A stretch of 64,000 nucleotides of DNA from Mycobacteriaceae bacterium (GTDB lineage Bacteria; Actinomycetota; Actinomycetes; Mycobacteriales; Mycobacteriaceae): the NCBI GenBank assembly GCA_019749805.1, contig JAIEPH010000066.1, positions 62,001 through 126,000 on the forward strand, written 5' to 3'. Positions 50,324-58,632 of this stretch are shown piece after piece. Below the pieces are notes generated by a model that saw only the letters and a list, made by a program, of their open reading frames with translations, did not search any database and was not told the origin of the DNA. The translations under genes and the position numbers were made by a program. Position 1 is the stretch's first letter. Every line of letters starts with the position of its first letter.

Positions 50324-51199
50324 CTACAGCAGATCGGTGATGGTTTTGAGCCCTGCGTCGTACAGCACCCCGGGCAGCATTCCGCCGTCGATCTCGATCG
50401 TGGTTCCGTTGACGAAATCGGCCGTGCCGGAGGCGAGGAAGACGCAGGTGCGTCCGACTTCGGCCGGCTCGCCGCCACGGCGCATCGGGACGTTGACGAA
50501 ATACTCGGCCCCGGTGGGATCGTCCTTGGGCAGGACGAACGACCGGAAATTCTCGGTGATCGTCGGGCCGAGGGCGACACAGTTGACCCGAACCGCGGGA
50601 CCCCACTCCTGGGCCAGTGAGCGGGTCATCTGGTTCAGCCCCGCCTTCGCGGCTCCGTAGGACACCAGGGTCGGCGAACCGGCGGGATGGCCGGCTCCGC
50701 TGGAGACGTTGATGATGCAGGCGGTCCCGTCCTGGGTCTTCATCTGTCGGTACGCGCGAATCGCGAACCAAAGGGGGCTGATGAGATTCATCTGAACGGC
50801 GAACGCGTGAAAGAGAGCGCTGCGCTCGTAGTCGTCGTCGCTGGCGGGGGCGCCCTGGATACGCGACACCAACGCCGGAACCTCGTCGACCGACGGTGAC
50901 GGTACGGTGCCACCTGCGTTGTTGACCAGGATGTCCAGCCGGCCGAAGCGATCGACGACGCGCTGAACGAATGCGTCGATGGCCGTGTAATCGGCTTGGT
51001 CACAGACCATTTGGTCGGATCGCCGCGCCCAGTCAGGGTTTTCCTGCGTGCCCGGCATCGCGTCGAGTGCTGACCGCGAGCAGCCCACCACCGTGGCGCC
51101 GGCCCGCAGTAGCTCGTGCGCGATACCTACCCCGACGCCGCGGCTGGTCCCGGTGACAATGGCCACCTTGCCATCGAGTTCGCCCACCTTCGTCTCCAT
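50324..51199 (-). CDS. Short-chain dehydrogenase/reductase
   Basis: The 291-residue protein is a classical SDR with TGTSRGVGVGIAHELLRAGA (residues 17-36) for NAD(P) binding, NNAGG at about 92 and a catalytic Ser in NVSSGAG. The YGAAKAGL (Tyr/Lys) segment at about 185 is followed by the C-terminal VNGTTIEIDGGMLPG. It oxidises or reduces a hydroxyl/keto group of an unknown compound. Start 51199 (METKVGELDGK) places the fold correctly. It is divergent from the second DapB-like gene. Confidence 0.9.
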   Translation of the reverse strand: METKVGELDGKVAIVTGTSRGVGVGIAHELLRAGATVVGCSRSALDAMPGTQENPDWARRSDQMVCDQADYTAIDAFVQRVVDRFGRLDILVNNAGGTVPSPSVDEVPALVSRIQGAPASDDDYERSALFHAFAVQMNLISPLWFAIRAYRQMKTQDGTACIINVSSGAGHPAGSPTLVSYGAAKAGLNQMTRSLAQEWGPAVRVNCVALGPTITENFRSFVLPKDDPTGAEYFVNVPMRRGGEPAEVGRTCVFLASGTADFVNGTTIEIDGGMLPGVLYDAGLKTITDLL

Positions 51200-51221
51200 T
51201 CCTGACTTCGACCACGAAAAG

Positions 51222-51239
51222 ACATTACAGATGTAATGT
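51222..51239. promoter_or_regulatory. 18-bp palindrome, candidate TetR operator
   Basis: ACATTAC-AGAT-GTAATGT is a perfect palindrome with 7-bp arms, located in the 72-nt gap between the divergent SDR (51199) and DapB-like (51272) starts. It sits where a TetR-type repressor could block both promoters. The nearest such gene is at 48592-49221. Confidence 0.6.
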
Positions 51240-51271
51240 TTTTGTGCAAGAGCGAGTCGAGGGAGAAACCA

Positions 51272-52393
51272 ATGGCGCAGCCACCGGACAAGAGGTACCG
51301 CGTTGCGGTGTGGGCCACCGGCGGGGTCGGGCGATACGCCATCCGGACGATCATGGATCGGCCCAACCTTGAACTCGCCGGTGCGTGGGTGCATTCGGAG
51401 GCCAAGGGCGGCCAGGATGTCGGGGTGTTGGCAGGTATCGATCCGGTCGGCGTCACGGCCACCCGCGACGTCGATGCGCTGCTGGCCTCGGGTGTGGATT
51501 GCGTGATGTACGCCGCGCCCGCCGGTCCCCGTCCGGCGGAGGCGCTCGCCGATTTCTGCCGCATCCTGTCGTCGGGTACCAATGTCGTCACCACATCGCT
51601 GCCCGGCCTCGTCTACGAAAAGGGTTCGCTCTCAAAGCGCTTCCTCGATCCGATCCGCGAAGCAACGGCCGCCGGCCGCAGCTCGATCTTCTCGTCGGGC
51701 ATCGAACCGGGCTTCGGCTGCGACCTCTTCCCGATAGCGCTGATGACGATGTCGCACAAGGTGTATGCGGTACGCGGTATCGAGATCACGAACTACTCGG
51801 AGTATCCCGTCGAGTGGGACGTCCGCGAACTGTTCGGGTTCGGTCAGCCGCTCGATTATCAGGGCGGTTTGAAGCAGCCGGGGGTCCTGAGGTGGGGTTG
51901 GGGCGCGGCGATCACGATGGTCGCCGACGCACTCGGTGTTGAGTTCGACGAGATCCGTGAGACGTGTGAATTCCTTCCGACCCCGCGCGATCTGCATACC
52001 GCGTGCGGTCTCATCCCGGCAGGCACGGTCGGGGCCACGTACGCCAAGTGCATCGGGGTCGTCGATGGTGCGGAGGTCGTCAGCCTCGAGCATGTCGACC
52101 GAATGGCCGACGATCTGGCCCCGGACTGGCCGACGGGTCGAACCGGAGCCACCGACGGTATCTGGCGGGTGCTCATCGACGGTGAGCCGTCGTTCGACGG
52201 GGAGTTCGAAGTGGGTCACCGCGACGGCGAAAGCGCAAGCGATCATGGACTACTCGCCACCGGCATGCGCGCGGTCAACGCGATTCCCTGGGTGTGCGAG
52301 GCCGCGCCGGGCATCGTCGACGCGCTGCACCTGCCCCTCACCTCGGCGATCGGCGCATTGCATCCACACCGCGACGGCGTGCCTGCGTTCTAG
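51272..52393 (+). CDS. DapB-like NAD(P)H-dependent dehydrogenase, paralog 2
   Basis: The 373-residue protein begins MAQPPDKRYRVAVWATGGVGRYAIRTIMDRPNLELAG, the same Rossmann opening as the other DapB-like gene (49231-50304). It also shares DCVMYAAPAGPRPAEALADFCRIL and SSGIEPGFGCDLF. GGGAG-like sequence about 6 nt before the ATG supports this start; an earlier ATG at 51236 overlaps the palindrome. A shared cluster suggests the two paralogs and the SDR act on one compound class, which is not known. Confidence 0.82.
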   Translation: MAQPPDKRYRVAVWATGGVGRYAIRTIMDRPNLELAGAWVHSEAKGGQDVGVLAGIDPVGVTATRDVDALLASGVDCVMYAAPAGPRPAEALADFCRILSSGTNVVTTSLPGLVYEKGSLSKRFLDPIREATAAGRSSIFSSGIEPGFGCDLFPIALMTMSHKVYAVRGIEITNYSEYPVEWDVRELFGFGQPLDYQGGLKQPGVLRWGWGAAITMVADALGVEFDEIRETCEFLPTPRDLHTACGLIPAGTVGATYAKCIGVVDGAEVVSLEHVDRMADDLAPDWPTGRTGATDGIWRVLIDGEPSFDGEFEVGHRDGESASDHGLLATGMRAVNAIPWVCEAAPGIVDALHLPLTSAIGALHPHRDGVPAF

Positions 52394-52725
52394 CGCTCCA
52401 ACAGTTCGTCGAGCTTGGCCAGGAACTCCGTCGGCCGCTGCGGCGTGAACGCCGGGTTGGTGCGCGCACCGGCGATGTCGAGGGTGATCAGCGTGGATTT
52501 GATCGGTCGCCAGACGTCCAGCGGCAGCCACCGACTGAGGCTCGAACTGCCCCACAGCCGGAACCGCTCGTTGAGGAAGCTCAGCGATTCGGCCTTGTAC
52601 CCGCGGACATTGCGAAGCGGGATGATCTTCGAGGTGCCCGACGGGAAATGGTAGCGCCGCAAAGTGATTGCCTCGCGGTCCAGCTGGATGAGGCCGTCGT
52701 CGTAGTACTGGCGCGGTCCTGTCAC
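52390..52725 (-). CDS. Small PH-like domain protein
   Basis: The 111-residue protein (VTGPRQYYDDGLIQLDREAITLRRYHF...) is beta-rich with KIIPLRNVRGYKAE and WGSSSLSRWLPLDVWR, and ends in a helix TEFLAKLDELLER. This suits a bacterial PH-like fold, but the assignment is by pattern only. The GTG start overlaps the TGA of the upstream MBL-Rieske gene (GTGA), so the two are co-translated. It converges on the DapB-like gene and overlaps its end by 4 nt. Confidence 0.65.
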   Translation of the reverse strand: MTGPRQYYDDGLIQLDREAITLRRYHFPSGTSKIIPLRNVRGYKAESLSFLNERFRLWGSSSLSRWLPLDVWRPIKSTLITLDIAGARTNPAFTPQRPTEFLAKLDELLER

Positions 52726-54296
52726 GTCTGCGTTCCCTCGCGGGCCGAGCGCAGTTCGTGTCCCTTGGTCGTCAGGCATCGGCCGTTCTCAAGGTTCCAC
52801 TGCCAACCGTGCAGGTTGCACGTCAATGTGGAGCCCTCGACCACGCCGAACTTCGACAGGTCGGCCTTCAGGTGTGGACAACGTCGTTGAATCTCCCATC
52901 CGTCCAACGTGATCGACGCGGTGTCGTCGTGCGCCTCGGCGAACCAGCCGTCGGCATAGGCGATGCGTTCGTCGGTCAGGCACTTGAAGAACGTGTAGAG
53001 GTACTCGTTGTAGCCGCCCACCCGCCACGCCGTGAACCTGGTGGACAGGAAGATGGTGTTGACCCAGTCGGGCTCGTTGTCCCGCAGCACGGTGCGTACC
53101 AGTTCCGGCGCGATGGCGAAGCCGTACCGGAACTTCTCGTCCGGGATCGGTTCGCGGACCGCTCGTTTCGGGAAGTCCAGCACGACGCATTCATCGTGGC
53201 CGCCACCGCGAAGGCGCAGTTCCACCGGATACCCGATCCCGTCGCAGATCTGGTCGCTCTGCAGCATGATGGGCTCGAAGAGCGCGCGCAGCGCCTCGAG
53301 CAAGGGTTCGCCGGCCGCCGGGGCCCAGGTGGCCTTCTGCGCGGCCAGCACCGGTGCCATCCGTTCGGCGTAGTCGGCGATGTAGGCCGCCTTACCGGTG
53401 GTGAAGATGGCCTGCACCTCGTCTTCGGGCAGCGGGTGGACAAGCGAATTCATCTGTGCGCCAGTGAAATCCGCCGTTGTCCCGGGCATCATCAGCAGAC
53501 CGCCATGATGGTCGTTGGCTCGCATCTGGTCCAGGAACACCACCTGGTCGGGAAAGATGTTGGCGGGGTCGCCATGGTCGTCGTTGAGGTCGCGCAGCGC
53601 GGGGTCGAGGAAGCACGGCGGACCGGCAGACGGGATCACCCACGTCGCCCCGACCTGTGCGATGTATTGGCGGCACCGGTCCATCTGCCGCTGCCGCTTC
53701 TGGGTGCCGAACGCCTCCTTGGCGCGGGCGGGCATGTCGTAGACCATCGGGTACCAGATGGCCCCGGAGTACTGCAGCATGTGGACGTCGACGGCGCCGA
53801 AGTCGGCGTGCACCACGTCGAGGTCCACCGGTCGGGCGTCGTTCATGTTGAAGCAGACCGTCTCGCCGTCGTCGAGCACCAGGCCAGAGTCTCCGATGGG
53901 ACCGTCCGCGGGCGCGCGCAGCGAGATGATCATGACATCGAGGTCGCCCTTGGGGCCGCTGACCCGGTGCTTGACCGAATCCGTCGTTTCGAAGAACCGG
54001 TGGAATCCGAGCTTTTCCAGTTCGCGGCGCAGGTCCGGTACCGGGAAGTCGGGCAGCAGCACCACGGCGTCCTTGTTGACGTGGACGCTCAGGTTCTTCG
54101 CGTCGAAGTGGTCGGCGTGCAGATGCGACACGTACAGGTAGTCGCAGTCACCGAGGGCAACCCAGTCCAGCTGGCTGTTGTCAGGGAACGGGAACCACGA
54201 CGCGAAGTACGCCGGGTTGACCCACGGATCACACAAAACGCTTCCGGCGTTCGTATCTATCCGGAAGCCTGCATGTCCGACGCTGGTGACCTGCAC
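52722..54296 (-). CDS. Metallo-beta-lactamase-fold protein fused to a C-terminal Rieske domain
   Basis: The 524-residue protein starts MQVTSVGHAGFRIDTNAGSVLCDPW, an UlaG/MBL-type opening. The metal motif SHLHADHFD is near residue 57 and later His/Asp residues are MLQYSGAIWYP and DQMRANDHHGG. The C-terminal 70 residues hold a Rieske pair, RRCPHLKADL and TLTCNLHGWQW, that binds a [2Fe-2S] cluster. The family resembles CMP-Neu5Ac hydroxylase (CMAH), but the domain order is reversed. The reaction is unknown. Its stop overlaps the PH-like gene. Confidence 0.85.
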   Translation of the reverse strand: MQVTSVGHAGFRIDTNAGSVLCDPWVNPAYFASWFPFPDNSQLDWVALGDCDYLYVSHLHADHFDAKNLSVHVNKDAVVLLPDFPVPDLRRELEKLGFHRFFETTDSVKHRVSGPKGDLDVMIISLRAPADGPIGDSGLVLDDGETVCFNMNDARPVDLDVVHADFGAVDVHMLQYSGAIWYPMVYDMPARAKEAFGTQKRQRQMDRCRQYIAQVGATWVIPSAGPPCFLDPALRDLNDDHGDPANIFPDQVVFLDQMRANDHHGGLLMMPGTTADFTGAQMNSLVHPLPEDEVQAIFTTGKAAYIADYAERMAPVLAAQKATWAPAAGEPLLEALRALFEPIMLQSDQICDGIGYPVELRLRGGGHDECVVLDFPKRAVREPIPDEKFRYGFAIAPELVRTVLRDNEPDWVNTIFLSTRFTAWRVGGYNEYLYTFFKCLTDERIAYADGWFAEAHDDTASITLDGWEIQRRCPHLKADLSKFGVVEGSTLTCNLHGWQWNLENGRCLTTKGHELRSAREGTQT

Positions 54297-54497
54297 TAAT
54301 GCCCTTTCCCGCTACCGCATGTGCGGCATCAAGACTAGCCGGACGCGAACAGGCCCCGCAGATGGGCGACGGGGCGGACAGGAAGTGTCGCGAGGTCGGC
54401 GATGGTCGCGCCGGGGAAAGCGGCAAGCACCGGTGAGTGCCGCCTCGGGAGTCGGCATGGGTTCGGTGAGACGCGTCACGCGACTAGGCTGCCGTAT

Positions 54498-55283
54498 GTG
54501 GAGCCGGTTTACGGAACAGTCATCCAACTCGCCAGGCTGCTCTGGCGCTTTCAGGGTCTGACGTTCACCGTCACCGGCGTCGAGCACCTGCCGGCCGAAG
54601 GCGGCGCGGTCATCGCCATCAACCACACCGGCTACCTGGACTTCACGTTCGCCGGCCTGCCCGCCTACCGGCAGAAGCGCGGCCGCAAGGTGCGGTTCAT
54701 GGCGAAGAAAGAAGTCTTCGACAACAAGATCACGGGTCCGATCATGCGCAGCCTGCGCCACATCGAGGTGGACCGTGACAGCGGTGCCGCGTCCTTCGAC
54801 AAGGCCTGTCGCAAACTCAAGGAAGGCGAGCTGGTGGGCGTCTATCCCGAGGCCACGATCAGCCGTAGCTTTGAGATCAAGGACTTCAAGTCCGGTGCGG
54901 CGCGCATGGCGATCGCCGCCGACGTGCCGATCGTCCCGCACATCGTGTGGGGCGCGCAGCGCGTCTGGACCAAGGGGCATCCCAAGAACATGCGACGGCC
55001 CAAGGTGCCGATCGCCGTGGCGGTGGGGGAGCCGATCTACCCGACGCTGCCGCCTGCCGAACTGACCGGGCTGCTGCATTCGCGGATGCAACATCTGCTC
55101 GAAAGGGTCCAGGACGACTACGGGCCGTACCCGCCGGGTGAGTTCTGGGTTCCGCACCGCCTCGGTGGCGGAGCGCCGACGCTGGCCGAGGCGAACCGGA
55201 TGGACGCCGAGGAGGCTGTCCAGAAAGCGCAGGCGAAGGCGGCCCGTCGCGCACAGGGGGGCCCCACGGGAGCGCCGGAGTAA
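54498..55283 (+). CDS. PlsC-type acyltransferase, first of a tandem pair
   Basis: The 261-residue protein starts with GTG at 54498 (VEPVYGTVIQLARLLWR). The N-terminus is matched to its neighbour, which begins EPVFRG. It has the acyltransferase NHxxxxD motif INHTGYLDFTF (about 43-53), then KEGELVGVYPEATISRSFEIKDFKSGAARMA (EGTR-type motif as PEATISRS). Such enzymes esterify lysophosphatidic acid or related lipids at the membrane. Rv3814c-Rv3816c homologs form the same tandem. The acyl chain and acceptor are not known. Confidence 0.88.
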   Translation: MEPVYGTVIQLARLLWRFQGLTFTVTGVEHLPAEGGAVIAINHTGYLDFTFAGLPAYRQKRGRKVRFMAKKEVFDNKITGPIMRSLRHIEVDRDSGAASFDKACRKLKEGELVGVYPEATISRSFEIKDFKSGAARMAIAADVPIVPHIVWGAQRVWTKGHPKNMRRPKVPIAVAVGEPIYPTLPPAELTGLLHSRMQHLLERVQDDYGPYPPGEFWVPHRLGGGAPTLAEANRMDAEEAVQKAQAKAARRAQGGPTGAPE

Positions 55284-55287
55284 CGCG

Positions 55288-56052
55288 ATGGAGCCGGTTT
55301 TCCGCGGATTGGAGATTGCAGTCAGCACGGCGACCAGAGTCATCGGCTCGCGCATCACCTACCTTGGCCTGGAGAACATTCCGGCGCACGGTGGCGCCGT
55401 CATCGCGATCAACCACACCAGCTACCTCGACTGGTATCCATCGGCGCTCGCCGCATACCAGGTCCGGCGCCGGCTGCGGTTCATGATCAAGTCCGAAATG
55501 CAGCAGGTGAAGGTCGTCAACTTCCTGATCAAGCACTCCGGAACGATTCCGGTGGACCGCGAAGCCGGCGGCAGCGCCGCCTACGCCGTCGCCGTCGAGC
55601 AGCTGCGGGCCGGCGAGCTCGTCGCCGTGTATCCAGAGGCGACGATCAGCCGCAGCTTCGAGCTCAAGGAGTTCAAGTCGGGCGCGGCGCGGATGGCGCG
55701 CGACGCACAGGTGCCGATCATCCCGATGATCGTGTGGGGCACCCAGCGCATGTGGACCAAGGACCATCCGCGAAACATGGGTCGCAAGAAAATACCCATC
55801 ACCGTGGCAATCGGCCCGCATGTCCACGCCGGGGCGACACTCGATGAGACCAACGCGGCGATGCGCGAGGCGATGAACAATCTGCTGCACATGGTGCAGG
55901 AGGACTATCCGCATCCCGCGGGTGCGTACTGGGTGCCTCACCGCTTGGGCGGATCGGCGCCGACGACGGACGAGGCCAAGGCGCTCGAGGAAGCCGAGCT
56001 GGCCGAACGAGCACGCAAGCGGGCCCAGCGAGAGACGAAAAGCCACCGGTGA
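55288..56052 (+). CDS. PlsC-type acyltransferase, second of a tandem pair
   Basis: The 254-residue protein (MEPVFRGLEIAVSTATRVIG) has INHTSYLDWYP (NHxxxxD) and VYPEATISRSFELKEFKSGAARMARDAQVPIIPMIVW, very like its upstream neighbour. The ATG is 5 nt after the previous stop and the next gene overlaps by 4 nt, so all three are co-transcribed. A lysophospholipid acyltransferase role is inferred. It retains the Gly/Pro motif TIPVDRE (GTIPVDREAGGS). Confidence 0.88.
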   Translation: MEPVFRGLEIAVSTATRVIGSRITYLGLENIPAHGGAVIAINHTSYLDWYPSALAAYQVRRRLRFMIKSEMQQVKVVNFLIKHSGTIPVDREAGGSAAYAVAVEQLRAGELVAVYPEATISRSFELKEFKSGAARMARDAQVPIIPMIVWGTQRMWTKDHPRNMGRKKIPITVAIGPHVHAGATLDETNAAMREAMNNLLHMVQEDYPHPAGAYWVPHRLGGSAPTTDEAKALEEAELAERARKRAQRETKSHR

Positions 56053-56870
56053 CCCTGCCCCGCCTGGTTGCCTCCGATGTGGACGGCACGCTGCTCACCG
56101 ATGACGACGTCGACGTCATCTCCGACCGCACTCGCGCCGCGGTCCTGGCGGCCGTGGACTCCGGCACCCAGTTCGTGCTCGCGACGGGACGTCCGCCGCG
56201 CTGGATCTCACCGGTGGTCGATGCCCTGGGTATTGCGCCAATGGCGGTGTGCGCCAACGGCGCTGTGATCTACGACCCGTCAACGGATCGCATCGTATCG
56301 GCGCGCACGCTGTCCGTTGACCTGCTCGGCGAGCTCGCCGAGATCGCGACCCGGGTCATTCCCGGCGCCGGCCTGGCCGTCGAGCGGGTGGGCCGCAGTG
56401 CACACGACGCCGCCACTCCGCAGTTCGTCAGCTCGCCGGGTTACGAGCACGCGTGGCTGAACCCCGACAACACCGAGGTGTCGATCGATGATCTGCTGAG
56501 TGCGCCCGCGATCAAGCTGCTCATCCGCAAGGTGGGGGCACGCAGTGCGGACATGGCCGAGGTGCTGGCGAAACATGTTGGTCTGCAAGGCGATATCACC
56601 TATTCGACCAACAACGGTCTGATCGAGATCATGCCGCTGGGTATCAGCAAGGCGACCGGAATCGCCGAGGTGGCAGAACCATTGGGCATCACAGCCGAAG
56701 AGGTGGTCACTTTCGGCGATATGCCCAACGATGTGCCGATGCTGGCATGGGCCGGGCTTGGGGTCGCAATGGGCAACGCGCATCCGGAGGCGCTCGCCGC
56801 GGCCGACGAGGTCACTGCCACGAACGCCGACGACGGGGTGGCGCGGGTGCTCGAGCGCTGGTGGTGGTGA
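56049..56870 (+). CDS. HAD-superfamily hydrolase, Cof type (Rv3813c-like)
   Basis: The 273-residue protein starts with GTG (VTLPRLVASDVDGTLL), where DVDGT is the nucleophile motif I. Motif II Thr is in VLATGRPP, Lys in KLLIRK, and motif IV GDMPNDVPML. Cof-type HADs dephosphorylate sugar or nucleotide phosphates. The length equals M. tuberculosis Rv3813c, which also follows the acyltransferases. Substrate unknown. The stop is 1 nt from the end of the convergent amidase gene. Confidence 0.92.
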   Translation: MTLPRLVASDVDGTLLTDDDVDVISDRTRAAVLAAVDSGTQFVLATGRPPRWISPVVDALGIAPMAVCANGAVIYDPSTDRIVSARTLSVDLLGELAEIATRVIPGAGLAVERVGRSAHDAATPQFVSSPGYEHAWLNPDNTEVSIDDLLSAPAIKLLIRKVGARSADMAEVLAKHVGLQGDITYSTNNGLIEIMPLGISKATGIAEVAEPLGITAEEVVTFGDMPNDVPMLAWAGLGVAMGNAHPEALAAADEVTATNADDGVARVLERWWW

Positions 56871-56871
56871 C

Positions 56872-58494
56872 TCAGGCGGGGCTGATGGGCGGCGTGAACC
56901 GCTCCAGCTGAACCGGAGTCTTGGCGGTATCGGCCTTGGGCAGTTCGGTGGGAACGCCGTCGATGACGCGGGTGACGGTCCCGTTCTGGCGGTCGAAGTT
57001 CAGCGTGCCGTGCTGGAAGTTCTGCACGATCCACTGCGGCTCGTGGATCTCGCCGCTCGTCGGCAGACCCAGCGCGCCGCGCTCGAAGCCCAGTGAGCCC
57101 CACGCCTTGTAGATCTTGCCGGTGACCGGTTCGGCCCCGCTGGCCGGCGACCAGTAGATCGCACCGCGCTCGAAGTTGGCGTACCGAGTCGGACCCTCAC
57201 CCGACGCCTCCGGCGACCGCGGTGCGCCGAGAGCACCGTTCGGGCCGCCCATCGACTCCCAGCGCATGAAGATCGCACCGCCGCGCAGCGTGTCCGCGAG
57301 ATCGGCCGGACCCGGTGGCCTGTTGAATCGTGCTGCGATGTCCCGAATGTGGCCCATCGCGGCATACGCGGCATTGCCCGGGCATTCGGTGATGCCGACA
57401 TCGCGGTGGGTGAAGATCGTGGGCAGCGTCGGGGTGGCGCCGAACGAGAACTTGGAGAACGAGCCGCCGGCGGAGGGGAGGACCACGGTGCCTTTGGGGT
57501 TGATGTGATCGAGGCCGAGGCGCCATCCGAGCAGTCGGCCCGTGTTCTCCAACTGAATCTGTGTCGGCGCGGCCTGGTCGAAGTTGCCCAGCATCGCCAC
57601 ACCCCAGGTGTCGCGGTTGAAACCACCGGTGTGGGCGCCTTCGACAGGCTTGTCGATGCCGCCCGCGCGGCCTTCGAAGACCTGGCCGTACTTGTCGACC
57701 ATCGCGTTGTAAGCGATGTCGCACCAGCCCAACGTGCGGGTGTGGTACTCGTAGATCGACCGGATGATGCCGGCCGAATCCACCGGCGCGTAGTCGTTAC
57801 TGCCTGCGGTGTGGTGGACGATTCCGGCTCGGATTCCCCTGTCGTACACAGGGTTTCCGCATCGCATTCCCTCGTCGGCGCCCCACCCCGCGCGGTTGAT
57901 GATCTGTGGCGGCGATCCCGGCGCCGTGACCGCCGAGGGCCGTGGCACCGTGTCCACCGGCGCCTCCGGCGGGCTGATCAGCACCGCGTTGATGTTCTGG
58001 GGCAACGGCTGCTCGACGTTGGCAGGCACGTAGCCCAGGTCGGGCCGATTGTCGGCGGGCTTGGGCGGCGCCTGCGCCGGCCGGGTGACCGCGATCTGCA
58101 CAGTCGTCGTGCGGCCGACGAAGACCGGTTCTGTGCCGTCGGGGGCACCCGCCGCCGGGGTGTCAGGTCCGAGGCCCTCCATGGCTTCCGCCTCGTACCA
58201 GGGGCCCCAGCTGCCGTCGGGTTTCTTGGCGCGGATCCGGGCCGAAGTGCCGGCGAGGTCGCCTCCCTTTTCCGAGGTCAGCGCGACCAGTGAGAAGGGG
58301 GTGGTCTGATGGATCTCGCGAATCGTCTCTCCGCCGCCGAGACCGGTCAGCGGCTGCTCGGTTAGCTGTGGGGCACGGGCCTGCGGGTCGTCGTCGCCGA
58401 CACCGGGGATTCCGTAGATCGCCATCGGAAGTACGACTGCCGTCGCCGCAACGGCGGTGAACAGCATCGACGGCAGCGGGCGGCGATACAGCAC
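56872..58494 (-). CDS. Exported peptidoglycan amidase with LGFP repeats (Rv3811-like)
   Basis: The 540-residue protein has a signal sequence (MLYRRPLPSMLFTAVAATAVVLPMA), a Pro-rich linker and an amidase_2/PGRP domain. The latter shows AGIVHHTAGSNDY (zinc His), VDKYGQVFEGRAGG and FTHRDVGITECPGN with zinc His and Cys. LGFP-type repeats follow at the C-terminus (GALGAPRSPEASG, GALGLPTSGEIH). Such enzymes cleave the bond between N-acetylmuramate and the peptide and bind the mycolyl-arabinogalactan layer. It is tandem with erp, with a strong hairpin between. Confidence 0.92.
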   Translation of the reverse strand: MLYRRPLPSMLFTAVAATAVVLPMAIYGIPGVGDDDPQARAPQLTEQPLTGLGGGETIREIHQTTPFSLVALTSEKGGDLAGTSARIRAKKPDGSWGPWYEAEAMEGLGPDTPAAGAPDGTEPVFVGRTTTVQIAVTRPAQAPPKPADNRPDLGYVPANVEQPLPQNINAVLISPPEAPVDTVPRPSAVTAPGSPPQIINRAGWGADEGMRCGNPVYDRGIRAGIVHHTAGSNDYAPVDSAGIIRSIYEYHTRTLGWCDIAYNAMVDKYGQVFEGRAGGIDKPVEGAHTGGFNRDTWGVAMLGNFDQAAPTQIQLENTGRLLGWRLGLDHINPKGTVVLPSAGGSFSKFSFGATPTLPTIFTHRDVGITECPGNAAYAAMGHIRDIAARFNRPPGPADLADTLRGGAIFMRWESMGGPNGALGAPRSPEASGEGPTRYANFERGAIYWSPASGAEPVTGKIYKAWGSLGFERGALGLPTSGEIHEPQWIVQNFQHGTLNFDRQNGTVTRVIDGVPTELPKADTAKTPVQLERFTPPISPA

Positions 58495-58577
58495 GGACTG
58501 ATGTTACGTATGTGTCAGTTGTTACCAATGATTCGACACGCGCCGGGGCGTACCAATTCGGCGTCGAATCCACACGC

Positions 58578-58620
58578 AACGGCACCGCAGAGCCCGGGGG
58601 AAGGCTTCTGCGGTGCCGTT
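58578..58620 (-). terminator. Strong hairpin downstream of erp
   Basis: Arms 58578-58594 and 58603-58620 pair with one bulge (AACGGCACCGCAGA with TCTGCGGTGCCGTT) and an 8-nt loop. The hairpin lies 13 nt past the erp stop on the minus strand. No T run follows, as in many mycobacterial I-shaped terminators. It would separate erp from the amidase. Confidence 0.6.
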
Positions 58621-58632
58621 CGGTGACAGGTC

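Noticed and set aside
52758..54299. 513-aa plus-strand frame opposite the MBL-Rieske gene
   Set aside because: Composition typical of antisense of a coding gene (Val/His/Arg-rich); no recognisable motif, and the opposite strand has clear catalytic motifs.
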